Notes under the pieces: model-generated
Database searches by the model: none
What the model was told of the DNA's origin: nothing
The model's input: only the letters and a program-made list of their open reading frames with translations
Translations under genes and position numbers: made by a program
Shown here: positions 33,278-42,062 of the stretch, one piece after another
Layout of the letters: each line of letters opens with the position of its first letter
Numbering within the stretch: the stretch's first letter is position 1
NCBI RefSeq assembly: GCF_030764225.1
Contig: NZ_JASAXH010000005.1
DNA length: 64,000 nt
Direction: 5' to 3' (one strand)
From: Phocoenobacter atlanticus
Lineage (GTDB): Bacteria > Pseudomonadota > Gammaproteobacteria > Enterobacterales > Pasteurellaceae

Positions 33278-36142
33278 ATGACACAAAAATTTGAAATGGC
33301 AGATCGTTTTAATGCCAGCGCAGTAGAACAAGCACTTTATAAACACTGGGAAGAAAGTGGTTATTTTAAACCGACAATGACGGAAAATAATCCAAGTTTT
33401 TCAATCGCTATCCCACCGCCAAATGTAACAGGTAGCTTACATATGGGACACGCATTCCAACAAACTTTAATGGATACCTTGATCCGTTTTAATCGTATGG
33501 AAGGCAATAATACCCTTTGGCAAGCAGGAACTGACCACGCGGGTATCGCAACTCAAATGGTAGTTGAGCGTAAGATCGCAGCGGAAGAAAACAAAACACG
33601 CCACGATTATGGACGTGATGCTTTTATTGATAAAATTTGGGAATGGAAATCACAATCAGGTGGCACAATTTCTGAACAAATGAAACGTTTAGGCAACTCG
33701 GTAGACTGGGAGCGTGAGCGTTTTACAATGGACGATGGTTTATCAGAAGCGGTAAAAGAAGTGTTCGTTCGTTTACACGAAGAAGGCTTGATTTATCGTG
33801 GTAAACGCCTTGTAAACTGGGATCCAAAACTTCACACTGCGATTTCAGATTTAGAAGTTGAAAACAAAGAATCAAAAGGCTCTATGTGGCATTTCCGCTA
33901 TCCATTAGCGAATGGCGAGAAAACCGCAGACGGTAAAGATTATGTGATTATTGCCACTACTCGTCCTGAAACAATGCTTGGCGATACGGCGATTGCGGTA
34001 CACCCAGAAGATGAGCGTTATCAAGCGTTAATCGGTAAAACGGTATTATTACCATTAGTAAACCGTGAAATTCCAATTATTGCCGATGATTATGTAGAAA
34101 AAGAATTTGGAACAGGCGTGGTTAAAATTACCCCTGCTCACGATTTTAACGACTACGAAGTGGGTAAACGCCATAATTTACCGATGATCAATATTATGAC
34201 CATCAATGCGGATATCCGTGATGTGCCAGAAGTGGTGGGATCAAACGGTAAAGAATTAGCGGATTTTGACGCTGAAATTCCTGCGGATTTCCGTGGTTTA
34301 GAGCGTTTTGTGGCTCGTAAAAAAGTCGTTGCTGATTTAGACGCATTAGGCTTATTAGAAAAAATTGAGCCACACGAATTAAAAGTACCTTATGGCGATC
34401 GTGGTGGTGTGCCGATTGAGCCAATGCTAACGGATCAATGGTATGTTGCGGTGCAAGAATTAGCAAAACCTGCAATTGAAGCAGTAGAAAATGGCGATAT
34501 TCAATTTGTACCAAAACAGTATGAAAACTTATATTTCTCGTGGATGCGTGATTTACAAGACTGGTGTATTTCTCGCCAATTATGGTGGGGACACCGTATT
34601 CCTGCGTGGTATGATGAGCAAGGTAATGTTTACGTTGGTCGTGATGAAGCAGAAGTGCGTCAAAAACACAATATTGCTGAAAATATCGCATTACGTCAAG
34701 ATGATGATGTGCTTGATACGTGGTTCTCATCAGCACTTTGGACATTCTCAACTTTAGGTTGGCCAAAACAAACCCCTGAGCTAAAAATGTTCCACTCAAC
34801 GGACGTATTGATCACTGGTTTTGACATTATTTTCTTCTGGGTTGCTCGTATGATTATGATGACGTTGCACTTTATGAAAGACGAAAATGGCAAACCGCAA
34901 GTACCATTCAAAACTGTGTATGTAACAGGTTTAATTCGTGATGAAAATGGTCAAAAAATGTCAAAATCTAAGGGGAACGTGCTTGATCCATTAGATATGA
35001 TTGACGGTATTGATTTAGAGTCGCTTGTTGAAAAACGTACTGGCAATATGATGCAACCACAAATGGCAGCGAAAATTGAGAAATCAACTCGTAAGCAGTT
35101 TGAAGACGGTATTGCCGCTCACGGAACGGACGCTTTACGCTTTACCCTTTCAGCCTTAGCAACCAACGGACGTGATATTAACTGGGATATGAAACGTCTT
35201 GAAGGTTACCGTAATTTCTGTAATAAATTATGGAATGCGAGCCGTTTTGTACTAACTAATGAAAAATTAGATTTAAGTGAAGGCGAGATCGAATATTCAG
35301 TCGCTGATCGTTGGATCGAATCTGAATTTAACCGCACTATTGAAACATTCAGAAATAGCTTAAAACAATTCCGTTTTGATTTATGTGCCACAGCTATTTA
35401 TGAGTTTACGTGGAATCAATTCTGTGACTGGTATTTAGAGTTAACTAAACCTGTTTTCGCAAACGGCACACAAGCTCAAATTCGTGGTGCAAGTTACACC
35501 TTGATTAACGTTTTAGAAAAATTATTACGTTTATCACACCCAATGATGCCATTTATTACCGAAGAAATTTGGCAAAAAGTGAAAGGTTTTGCGGATATCG
35601 AAGCAGACACCATTATGCTACAACCATTCCCACAAGTGGAATCTGAATTAACCGATCTTGATGCAGAAAAATCAATGAACTGGTTAAAAGATGTGGTAAC
35701 GGCAGTGCGTAACATCCGTGCAGAAAGCAACATTGCACCAAGCAAAGCATTAACTTTATTATTCAGAAATGCGACTGAAAATGACCGCTTAATGTTAGCT
35801 GAAAATGAAGTGTTACTAAAAGCAATCGCTAAACTTGATGAAGTGAATTTGCTAAATACTGATGAAAAAGCACCGCTTAGCGTAGCAAAATTAGTGGGTA
35901 ATACCGAAGTGTTAGTCCCAATGGCAGATTTCATCAATAAAGATGCGGAGCTTGCTCGCTTAAACAAAGAGATCGAGAAATATCATAACGAAATCAGTCG
36001 TATTGAGAAAAAACTCGGTAATGAAGCCTTCGTTGCCAAAGCTCCAGCTCAGGTTATTGAAAAAGAAAAAGCCAAAATGGCAGATTACCAAACCGGCTTA
36101 GAAAAATTACAAGTTCAATATAAAGAAATTGAAGATCTGTAA
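33278..36142 (+). CDS. valS: valyl-tRNA synthetase
   Basis: A 954-residue class I aminoacyl-tRNA synthetase. The HIGH-type GSLHMGHAF (about residue 54), editing (CP1) domain with TTRPETMLGDTAIAVHPED and DWCISRQLWWGHRIP, KMSKS in GQKMSKSKGNVLDPLD (about 560), anticodon-binding domain (about 640-800) and a C-terminal coiled-coil arm (about 890-954) with RLNKEIEKYHNEISRIEKKLGN are all present. Full length. The intrinsic terminator lies 14 bp after the stop. The long antisense frames within it are shadows. Confidence 0.98.
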   Translation: MTQKFEMADRFNASAVEQALYKHWEESGYFKPTMTENNPSFSIAIPPPNVTGSLHMGHAFQQTLMDTLIRFNRMEGNNTLWQAGTDHAGIATQMVVERKIAAEENKTRHDYGRDAFIDKIWEWKSQSGGTISEQMKRLGNSVDWERERFTMDDGLSEAVKEVFVRLHEEGLIYRGKRLVNWDPKLHTAISDLEVENKESKGSMWHFRYPLANGEKTADGKDYVIIATTRPETMLGDTAIAVHPEDERYQALIGKTVLLPLVNREIPIIADDYVEKEFGTGVVKITPAHDFNDYEVGKRHNLPMINIMTINADIRDVPEVVGSNGKELADFDAEIPADFRGLERFVARKKVVADLDALGLLEKIEPHELKVPYGDRGGVPIEPMLTDQWYVAVQELAKPAIEAVENGDIQFVPKQYENLYFSWMRDLQDWCISRQLWWGHRIPAWYDEQGNVYVGRDEAEVRQKHNIAENIALRQDDDVLDTWFSSALWTFSTLGWPKQTPELKMFHSTDVLITGFDIIFFWVARMIMMTLHFMKDENGKPQVPFKTVYVTGLIRDENGQKMSKSKGNVLDPLDMIDGIDLESLVEKRTGNMMQPQMAAKIEKSTRKQFEDGIAAHGTDALRFTLSALATNGRDINWDMKRLEGYRNFCNKLWNASRFVLTNEKLDLSEGEIEYSVADRWIESEFNRTIETFRNSLKQFRFDLCATAIYEFTWNQFCDWYLELTKPVFANGTQAQIRGASYTLINVLEKLLRLSHPMMPFITEEIWQKVKGFADIEADTIMLQPFPQVESELTDLDAEKSMNWLKDVVTAVRNIRAESNIAPSKALTLLFRNATENDRLMLAENEVLLKAIAKLDEVNLLNTDEKAPLSVAKLVGNTEVLVPMADFINKDAELARLNKEIEKYHNEISRIEKKLGNEAFVAKAPAQVIEKEKAKMADYQTGLEKLQVQYKEIEDL

Positions 36143-36156
36143 TTAAGTAGAACGAG

Positions 36157-36186
36157 ATAGGCGTATCAAAGTGCGCCTATTTTTTT
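36157..36186 (+). terminator. valS intrinsic terminator
   Basis: ATAGGCG (36157-36163) pairs with CGCCTAT (36174-36180) around a 10-base loop, followed by a run of T residues (36180-36186). It lies 14 bp after the valS stop codon. Confidence 0.85.
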
Positions 36187-36212
36187 ATATCTATTATTTA
36201 AGGATAAACTAA

Positions 36213-37784
36213 ATGAAACGTAATCTTTTAATTTTAACTATTTATTCATTGGTTTTGTTTGCCAGTGAGATTTTATATCGTTATCTTTTTAATCTTCCTC
36301 CTTTAGGAAAACTGGCAGAAACTTTTGCGCTTATTTTTTTGATTCTTTCTCTTTTCTTTTTTGCTAAATATCGTTTTACGCAAATCATTATTGGTATCTT
36401 TGTTGCATTTAGTCTTGTTGTTAATAATGTTCACTACGCAGTGTACGAAACTTGGCTCACTAGTCGTAATTATTTACTGATGTTTTCTGAAATTAAAGAA
36501 GTAGCTAGTGCAGGTATTAATATGATTGATAAAGTTGCAATCCCTATGTTATGGGGGGGAGTAGAATTGCTGTTCTTTCTTTCAATTGCACGCTTTAGAC
36601 GTAAAAATACTAAATTTATTTTTGCTGATATTCTTTTCTTTTCCATTATTATCTTTTTATGTGCACGAGCCTTTAAAACAAAAAATGACAACGGCTCAGT
36701 GTTAAGAAGTAATTACTCTAGAATTAAAGTTCATACTTATGCTTTTACTAATTTTTTTGGCAGAACGTTACCTTATGAATTCTTTCATTTAAGTGATGTT
36801 CCTTTGTATTTACATCCTAAGCCTACAGCGAATAAACCTAAAATTAATAATATTATTTTTATTACAGGTGAAAGTTTTAGTGCCAATCATGCTCACGTCT
36901 TTGGCTACCCAAGAAATACGACGCCTTTTTTAGATAAAATGCTGAATAATGAAAATGCAATGCTTAAAACAAGTTATTCTACTGGTTTGCTTACTGCATT
37001 ATCATTGCCTGCTTTCTTTAATGCTATACCTTATCCAAATGGACTTAAACAGATTGATAGTGGTAATACAAATTTCTTTAGATTGGCTAAAGAACAAGGT
37101 TATACAACCAATTATCACACATCACAGCCAGAGTGGGCGATGAGTATTTTAGATATTATGGGAAAACGTTGGATAGATACTTTAACATTACCAACACAAC
37201 AAACAGGCTCATTACATCAAGGAATGAATGATCACAAATTATTGCCTTATTTAGATAAGATTGATTTTACTAATAACAAACATTTTTTTGTCTTACATCA
37301 ACGTGGTTCACATATGAACTATGCTGAATATTTAACTGAAGATGAAAAAATGTTTAAAGGAAATACGCCTGTTGATAACTATGACAGTACAATTTATAAC
37401 ACCGATTTATTAATTAAAAAAGTATTTGATAAGTTACAAACATTACCAAATAAAGATTGGGTTTTAATTTATACATCGGATCATGGTCAATATGTTACCA
37501 ATGAAAACTACCATCAAGGTACCAATAGAGAAGCAAATTATAATGTACCTGTTTTCATTTATACACCAAATAAAGCTTTAAAACAGTTTGTTGATCAAAG
37601 TTTTAATCAATGTGGGAAACTTATTCATCATCAATTGGCAACCTTTATGATCAATATTATGGGCTATGATATGCCGATTAGTGGTTGTAAAACAGGAGTG
37701 ATCAATTCTGAAACATTAAGCGGAGATGATGGTTATTTGAAAATATCTGAGAATAAAGTAGAAAAAGTTTATCCTTCACATTAA
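36213..37784 (+). CDS. phosphoethanolamine transferase (EptA/CptA-like sulfatase fold)
   Basis: A 523-residue inner-membrane enzyme: five hydrophobic segments (between about residues 5 and 150) precede a periplasmic alkaline-phosphatase/sulfatase-type domain. Metal- and substrate-site motifs are ITGESFSANHAHVFGYPRNTTP (nucleophile position about 221), HQRGSHMNY and TSDHGQY. It probably transfers phosphoethanolamine from phosphatidylethanolamine onto lipooligosaccharide. In EptA the nucleophile is Thr in GET; here the triplet is GES, as in CptA/OpgE-like members, so Ser or the next hydroxyl residue may act. The site modified (lipid A or core heptose) cannot be decided. Confidence 0.88.
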   Translation: MKRNLLILTIYSLVLFASEILYRYLFNLPPLGKLAETFALIFLILSLFFFAKYRFTQIIIGIFVAFSLVVNNVHYAVYETWLTSRNYLLMFSEIKEVASAGINMIDKVAIPMLWGGVELLFFLSIARFRRKNTKFIFADILFFSIIIFLCARAFKTKNDNGSVLRSNYSRIKVHTYAFTNFFGRTLPYEFFHLSDVPLYLHPKPTANKPKINNIIFITGESFSANHAHVFGYPRNTTPFLDKMLNNENAMLKTSYSTGLLTALSLPAFFNAIPYPNGLKQIDSGNTNFFRLAKEQGYTTNYHTSQPEWAMSILDIMGKRWIDTLTLPTQQTGSLHQGMNDHKLLPYLDKIDFTNNKHFFVLHQRGSHMNYAEYLTEDEKMFKGNTPVDNYDSTIYNTDLLIKKVFDKLQTLPNKDWVLIYTSDHGQYVTNENYHQGTNREANYNVPVFIYTPNKALKQFVDQSFNQCGKLIHHQLATFMINIMGYDMPISGCKTGVINSETLSGDDGYLKISENKVEKVYPSH

Positions 37785-37830
37785 ATTTTATAAAATTTCA
37801 TTTATGATGTAGTGTTTGAAATTCATCATT

Positions 37831-37920
37831 TCTCTCCTTATCTCCACCTACAAACGGAAGGAGAAATGAGAAAATAAACTAAATATTTTCTCCTCTGTTT
37901 GCAGAGGAGAGCATAGAGGG
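37831..37920. repeat. REP/BIME-like element, copy 5 (diverged)
   Basis: TCTCTCCTTATCTCCACCTACAAACGGAAGGAGAAATGAG and, after an AT-rich centre, an inverted arm TTTCTCCTCTGTTTGCAGAGGAGAGCATAGAGGG. Same architecture as the other copies, but many G/C positions have drifted to A/T. It occupies the middle of the 287-bp gap between the phosphoethanolamine transferase and lolD; the rest (37921-38071) shows only AT-rich presumptive promoter sequence. Confidence 0.7.
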
Positions 37921-38071
37921 AAAAAATTAGATTGTGAACAGTATAATTTATACCTTATTTTTAAGAAGAGTAGATATTTTTTGAAAGTTGAGAGAAAGTA
38001 GCTGCTTTTATTTGTAATTTTGCTCAAAATTCCGCAAAATAGCAGTAATGTTTTATTAACTAGATTTTAAA

Positions 38072-38755
38072 ATGACAACTCAATTACTTCACTGTGAAAA
38101 TATCAGCAAATTTTATCAAGAAGGTGAACAAAAAACACAGGTTTTAAATAATATCTCTTTTTCAATGAATGAGGGAGAACTTGTGGCGATTGTTGGAAGT
38201 TCAGGCTCAGGGAAAAGTACTTTATTACACACACTCGGCGGATTAGATCAACCAAGTAGTGGTAAAGTATTTATTAAAGAGGAATTACTACAAAAACTAA
38301 ACAGTAATAAATTGGCTCGCTTACGTAATCAATACCTTGGATTTGTGTATCAGTTTCATCATTTAATGGCAGATTTTAGTGCGATTGAAAATGTAATGAT
38401 GCCAATGTTAATTGGTAAAAAAAATAAAACGGAAGCAAAAGATCGTGCAGAAAAGATGCTACAAGCAGTAGGGCTGGCTCATCGTTTAAGTCATCGTCCA
38501 TCTGCTCTTTCAGGAGGAGAGCGTCAGCGTGTTGCAATAGCGAGGGCGTTAGTAAATGAACCTGCTTTAGTACTAGCTGATGAACCGACAGGGAATTTAG
38601 ATCGCAAAACAACAGAAAGTATTTTTGAGTTGATTAAACAACTCAATGAAGAACAAAATATTGCGTTTTTATTGGTTACTCACGACTTAAATCTTGCCAG
38701 TCAATTTTCTCGCAAACTTTGTATGCAAGATGGCGTGTTGAAAGAGGAATTATAA
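38072..38755 (+). CDS. lolD: lipoprotein-releasing ABC transporter ATPase LolD
   Basis: A 227-residue ABC ATPase of the LolCDE complex, which detaches outer-membrane lipoproteins from the inner membrane and hands them to LolA. Walker A GSSGSGKST (about residues 42-50), the LolD-type YQFHHLMADFSAIENVMMP, signature LSGGERQRVAIARAL and Walker B LVLADEPTGNLD are present. The stop overlaps the lolE start by one base (TAATG). Upstream, the gene usually preceding it (lolC) is missing here. Confidence 0.96.
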   Translation: MTTQLLHCENISKFYQEGEQKTQVLNNISFSMNEGELVAIVGSSGSGKSTLLHTLGGLDQPSSGKVFIKEELLQKLNSNKLARLRNQYLGFVYQFHHLMADFSAIENVMMPMLIGKKNKTEAKDRAEKMLQAVGLAHRLSHRPSALSGGERQRVAIARALVNEPALVLADEPTGNLDRKTTESIFELIKQLNEEQNIAFLLVTHDLNLASQFSRKLCMQDGVLKEEL

Positions 38756-40005
38756 TGAATACGCCTTTTTTTATTAGTTGGCGATACCAAGCAACCAAAC
38801 AAAAAAATCGCCTTGTTTCTCTTATTTCATTATTTTCTAGCATTGGGATTGCTCTTGGCGTTGCTGTGTTGATTATTGGATTAAGTGCAATGAATGGGTT
38901 TGAACGAGAACTCAATCAGCGAGTGCTTTCTGTGGTTCCTCACGCTGAATTATTATCTTATCAAAATGGGCAATTACAGCCGATTGAAAAGGGAAAAGAA
39001 TTAGAAAATTTGGTAAAAAATAATCCAAATGTGACCGCTTCAGCCCCTTTTGTCAGTTTTACCGCATTGATTGAAAATGGTTCAAAATTAAAAATTGTAC
39101 AGGTAAAAGGGGTTTCAGCGGATAAACAGCAACAAGTCAGTGCGTTACACCAATTTATTGAACAATCACAATGGCAAACCTTCAAGCAAAATGGTGGCTT
39201 AATTTTAGGGGCAGGCATTGCTCGTGATTTAGGTATTAATACTGGTGATGAGATTACTTTATTATTGCCAGAAACCCAAAGTGATAACAAATTTGCTCAA
39301 CCACAACATTTTAGTTTAACCGTGACTGGTATTTTACGCTTAGATGGTCAGCTTGATCATAGTTATGCTTTAATTCCTATTGAAAAAGCTCAAGAGTTAC
39401 TTGCTTATAGTACTTCTCAGTATTCAGGAATTGAACTCTCTGTTAAGTCACCTTTTAATGTAAAAAATCTGACTATGCCTGAATTGGAGCAATTTCCTCA
39501 AGCTCTCTATTTACAAACGTGGATCGATAAATTTGGGTATATGTATAACGATATTCACCTTATCCGAACTATTATGTATATTGCAATGGTCTTGGTAATC
39601 GGTGTGGCGTGTTTTAATATCATCTCTACTTTGGTAATGGCAGTGAAAGATAAACAAGGGGATATTGCCATTCAGCGAACCCTTGGTGCAAATAACTATT
39701 TCATTCAAAAAATATTTCTTTGGTATGGATTGATTTCAGGAATGAAAGGGGCGATTTCAGGAATTATTTTAGGTGTAATTATTTCCCTTAATCTTACCGC
39801 TATTATTAAAAGTTTAGAAAGTTTTATTGGAATAAAATTACTTTCAGATGGGATTTATTTCGTGAATTTTTTACCGAGTGAATTACACTGGTTAGATATT
39901 GTATGGGTGTTATTAGCAACGGTGATATTAAGTTTAGTTGCTAGTTTGTATCCTGCCATTAGAGCCTCTAAATTAGAGCCAGCTAAAGTGTTAAGTGGGC
40001 ATTAA
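38755..40005 (+). CDS. lolE: lipoprotein-releasing ABC transporter permease (LolC/LolE family, LolE-like)
   Basis: A 416-residue permease with one N-terminal membrane helix (about residues 24-45), a large periplasmic domain (about 46-265) and three C-terminal helices. Family features: RYQATKQKNRLVSLISLFSSIGIALGVAVLIIGLSAMNGFE and ALIPIEKAQELL, then VKDKQGDIAIQRTLGA in the cytoplasmic coupling loop. The ATG at 38755, overlapping the lolD stop (TAATG), is preferred over the earlier in-frame start at 38719. REP-like copy 6 begins 6 bp after its stop. LolC and LolE are paralogues, so the exact name is provisional. Confidence 0.9.
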   Translation: MNTPFFISWRYQATKQKNRLVSLISLFSSIGIALGVAVLIIGLSAMNGFERELNQRVLSVVPHAELLSYQNGQLQPIEKGKELENLVKNNPNVTASAPFVSFTALIENGSKLKIVQVKGVSADKQQQVSALHQFIEQSQWQTFKQNGGLILGAGIARDLGINTGDEITLLLPETQSDNKFAQPQHFSLTVTGILRLDGQLDHSYALIPIEKAQELLAYSTSQYSGIELSVKSPFNVKNLTMPELEQFPQALYLQTWIDKFGYMYNDIHLIRTIMYIAMVLVIGVACFNIISTLVMAVKDKQGDIAIQRTLGANNYFIQKIFLWYGLISGMKGAISGIILGVIISLNLTAIIKSLESFIGIKLLSDGIYFVNFLPSELHWLDIVWVLLATVILSLVASLYPAIRASKLEPAKVLSGH

Positions 40006-40010
40006 GCTCA

Positions 40011-40107
40011 CCCGCCCTCCTAGCCTCCCCCCGCAAGCGGAGGGAGGAATGACCAGATAAATTAAAAATTCCCTCCTCCGCTTGCGGGGGAGGGCTAGGG
40101 AGGGGGG
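40011..40107. repeat. REP/BIME-like paired palindrome, copy 6
   Basis: Left arm CCCGCCCTCCTAGCCTCCCC plus CCGCAAGCGGAGGGAGGAATG; right arm ATTCCCTCCTCCGCTTGCGG plus GGGAGGGCTAGGGAGGGGGG. It separates the convergent lolE and ffh genes, where a bidirectional terminator would be expected; no other terminator is visible there. Confidence 0.9.
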
Positions 40108-40123
40108 ATTAATTTAAAAAAAA

Positions 40124-41506
40124 CTAACGGCGACCACCAAACATACCACCCATTCCGCCAGCACCGCCCATCATTCCTTGCATACCTCTCATCATTTTAC
40201 TCATTCCGCCTTTACGCATTTTTTTCATCATTTTTTGCATATCGTCGAACTGTTTGAGTAATTTATTCACATCTTGTACTTTCGTTCCTGAACCCATTGC
40301 GATACGTTTACGGCGTGATCCTTTGATAATGGATGGATTAGCACGCTCTTTTAACGTCATTGAGTTGATAATGGCTTCCATTTTATGGAACATTTTATCA
40401 TCTACTTGACCTTTCACGTGAGCAGGTAGATTTTTTGCTCCCGGTAATTTATCAAGCATTGATGCCATTCCGCCCATTTTTTTCATTTCGATCAGTTGTT
40501 CACGAAAATCTTCAAGGGTAAACGCATCACCTTTCTTGAATTTTTTTGCCATTTTCTCAGCTTTTTCACGATCAACAGATTTTTCTAAATCTTCGATTAG
40601 AGAAAGCACATCACCCATTCCTAAAATACGAGAAGCGATACGATCAGGGTGGAAAGGTTCTAAGGCGTCGGTTTTTTCACCCACACCTAAGAATTTAATC
40701 GGTTTACCTGTGATTTGACGAATCGATAACGCCGCACCACCACGTGCATCACCGTCCACTTTGGTTAAGATTACACCCGTTAAAGGCAACGCCTCATTAA
40801 AGGCTTTCGCCGTATTCGCCGCATCTTGCCCCGTCATTGCGTCCACAGTGAATAAGGTTTCGATTGGATTTAGCACCTGATGAATTTGTTTGATTTCGTC
40901 CATCATTTCGCTATCAATGTGCAAACGCCCTGCCGTATCCACAATCAACACATCAAAGAAATTTAATTTTGCGTATTTTAGGGCTGCCGTCGCAATTTCA
41001 GTCGGTTTTTGACTGGTTTCACTTGGGAAGAAAGCGATATCTAAATCACTGGCTAGGGTTTCTAACTGTTTGATCGCCGCAGGACGATAAACGTCGGCAG
41101 ACACCACTAAGACTTTTTTCTTATGTTTTTCTTTTAAGAATTTAGATAATTTACCCACAGAGGTGGTTTTACCAGCCCCCTGTAAACCCGCCATTAAAAT
41201 GACCGCAGGTGGTTGGCTTGCAAGGTTTAGTCCTTCGTTGGCTTCACCCATTGCATTTTCAAGTTCAGCTTGAACAATTTTAACGAATTCTTGCCCCGGA
41301 GTAAGGCTTTTATTGACTTCAACGCCAATCGCACGCTCTTTTACCTTGCTGATAAATTCACGTACTACAGGTAACGCCACGTCCGCTTCAAGCAATGCCA
41401 TACGCACTTCACGGAGGGTGTCTTTAATATTGTCTTCAGTTAAACGCCCTTTGCCACTAATAGTTTTAAGGGTTTGGGAAAGTCTATCGGATAAATTTTC
41501 AAACAT
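40124..41506 (-). CDS. ffh: signal recognition particle protein Ffh
   Basis: The 460-residue GTPase of the SRP, which targets nascent membrane proteins with 4.5S RNA and FtsY. N-terminal four-helix bundle, G domain with GLQGAGKTTSVGKL (about residues 106-119), VDTAGRLH and TKVDGDARGG, then the methionine-rich M domain (about 300-460) containing SRRKRIAMGSGTKVQDVN and a Met/Gly-rich tail (MRGMQGMMGG, GMFGGRR). Full length. Confidence 0.98.
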   Translation of the reverse strand: MFENLSDRLSQTLKTISGKGRLTEDNIKDTLREVRMALLEADVALPVVREFISKVKERAIGVEVNKSLTPGQEFVKIVQAELENAMGEANEGLNLASQPPAVILMAGLQGAGKTTSVGKLSKFLKEKHKKKVLVVSADVYRPAAIKQLETLASDLDIAFFPSETSQKPTEIATAALKYAKLNFFDVLIVDTAGRLHIDSEMMDEIKQIHQVLNPIETLFTVDAMTGQDAANTAKAFNEALPLTGVILTKVDGDARGGAALSIRQITGKPIKFLGVGEKTDALEPFHPDRIASRILGMGDVLSLIEDLEKSVDREKAEKMAKKFKKGDAFTLEDFREQLIEMKKMGGMASMLDKLPGAKNLPAHVKGQVDDKMFHKMEAIINSMTLKERANPSIIKGSRRKRIAMGSGTKVQDVNKLLKQFDDMQKMMKKMRKGGMSKMMRGMQGMMGGAGGMGGMFGGRR

Positions 41507-41663
41507 AATTTTCTCGTTATTTAAAAATGGTAAATTTTAATTGAAATAGGGTTATCCCTACATTATACATAAAAAATAATCATTTTTCAGTTTACTAGTT
41601 ATCTTTGAATGGCTAAAATCATTTTTAGCGTAAAAATTAAAATAAGCAGGGAAATGCAACATT

Positions 41664-42022
41664 CCCCCTCCCTAACCCTCCCCCGCAAGCGGAGGAGGGA
41701 ATTTTTAGTTTATGAACTATTCCTCTCTGCAAGCGGAGGAGGGAATTTTTAGTTTATGAACTATTCCTCTCTGCAAGCGGAGGAGGGAATTTTTAGTTTA
41801 TGAACTATTCCTCTCTGCAAGCGGAGGAGGGAATTTTTGGTTTATGAACTATTCCTCTCTGCAAGCGGAGGAGAGAATTTTTAGTTTATGAACTATTCCT
41901 CTCTGCAAGCGGAGGAGGGAATTTTTGGTTTATGAACTATTCCTCTCTGCAAGCGGAGGAGAGAATTTTTAGTTTATGTAATCATTCCTCCCTCCGCTTG
42001 CGGGGGGAGGCTAGGAGGGGGG
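41664..42022. repeat. REP/BIME-like element, copy 7, expanded into a 44-bp tandem array
   Basis: The outer ends match the other copies (CCCCCTCCCTAACCCTCCCC at 41664; CGCTTGCGGGGGGAGGCTAG to 42022). Between them GCAAGCGG recurs at 41685, 41729, 41773, 41817, 41861, 41905 and 41949, an exact 44-base period. The unit runs GCAAGCGGAGGAGGGAATTT, then TTAGTTTATGAACTATTCCT, then CTCT. Units differ only by TTAG/TTGG and GAGGGA/GAGAGA variants. It occupies most of the gap between ffh and thrC; 41507-41663 contains nothing else I can identify. Confidence 0.95.
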
Positions 42023-42062
42023 CGAATTGCTCTTTGCACTGTTAAAACAAAAAGGAACTGAA

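Noticed and set aside
34203..34799. 198-codon antisense frame inside valS
   Set aside because: Shadow frame from the biased codon use of valS; no start signal and no recognisable domain.
35494..35967. 157-codon antisense frame in the 3' part of valS
   Set aside because: Shadow of the coding strand; Ser/Phe-rich composition typical of antisense to Lys/Glu-rich helices.
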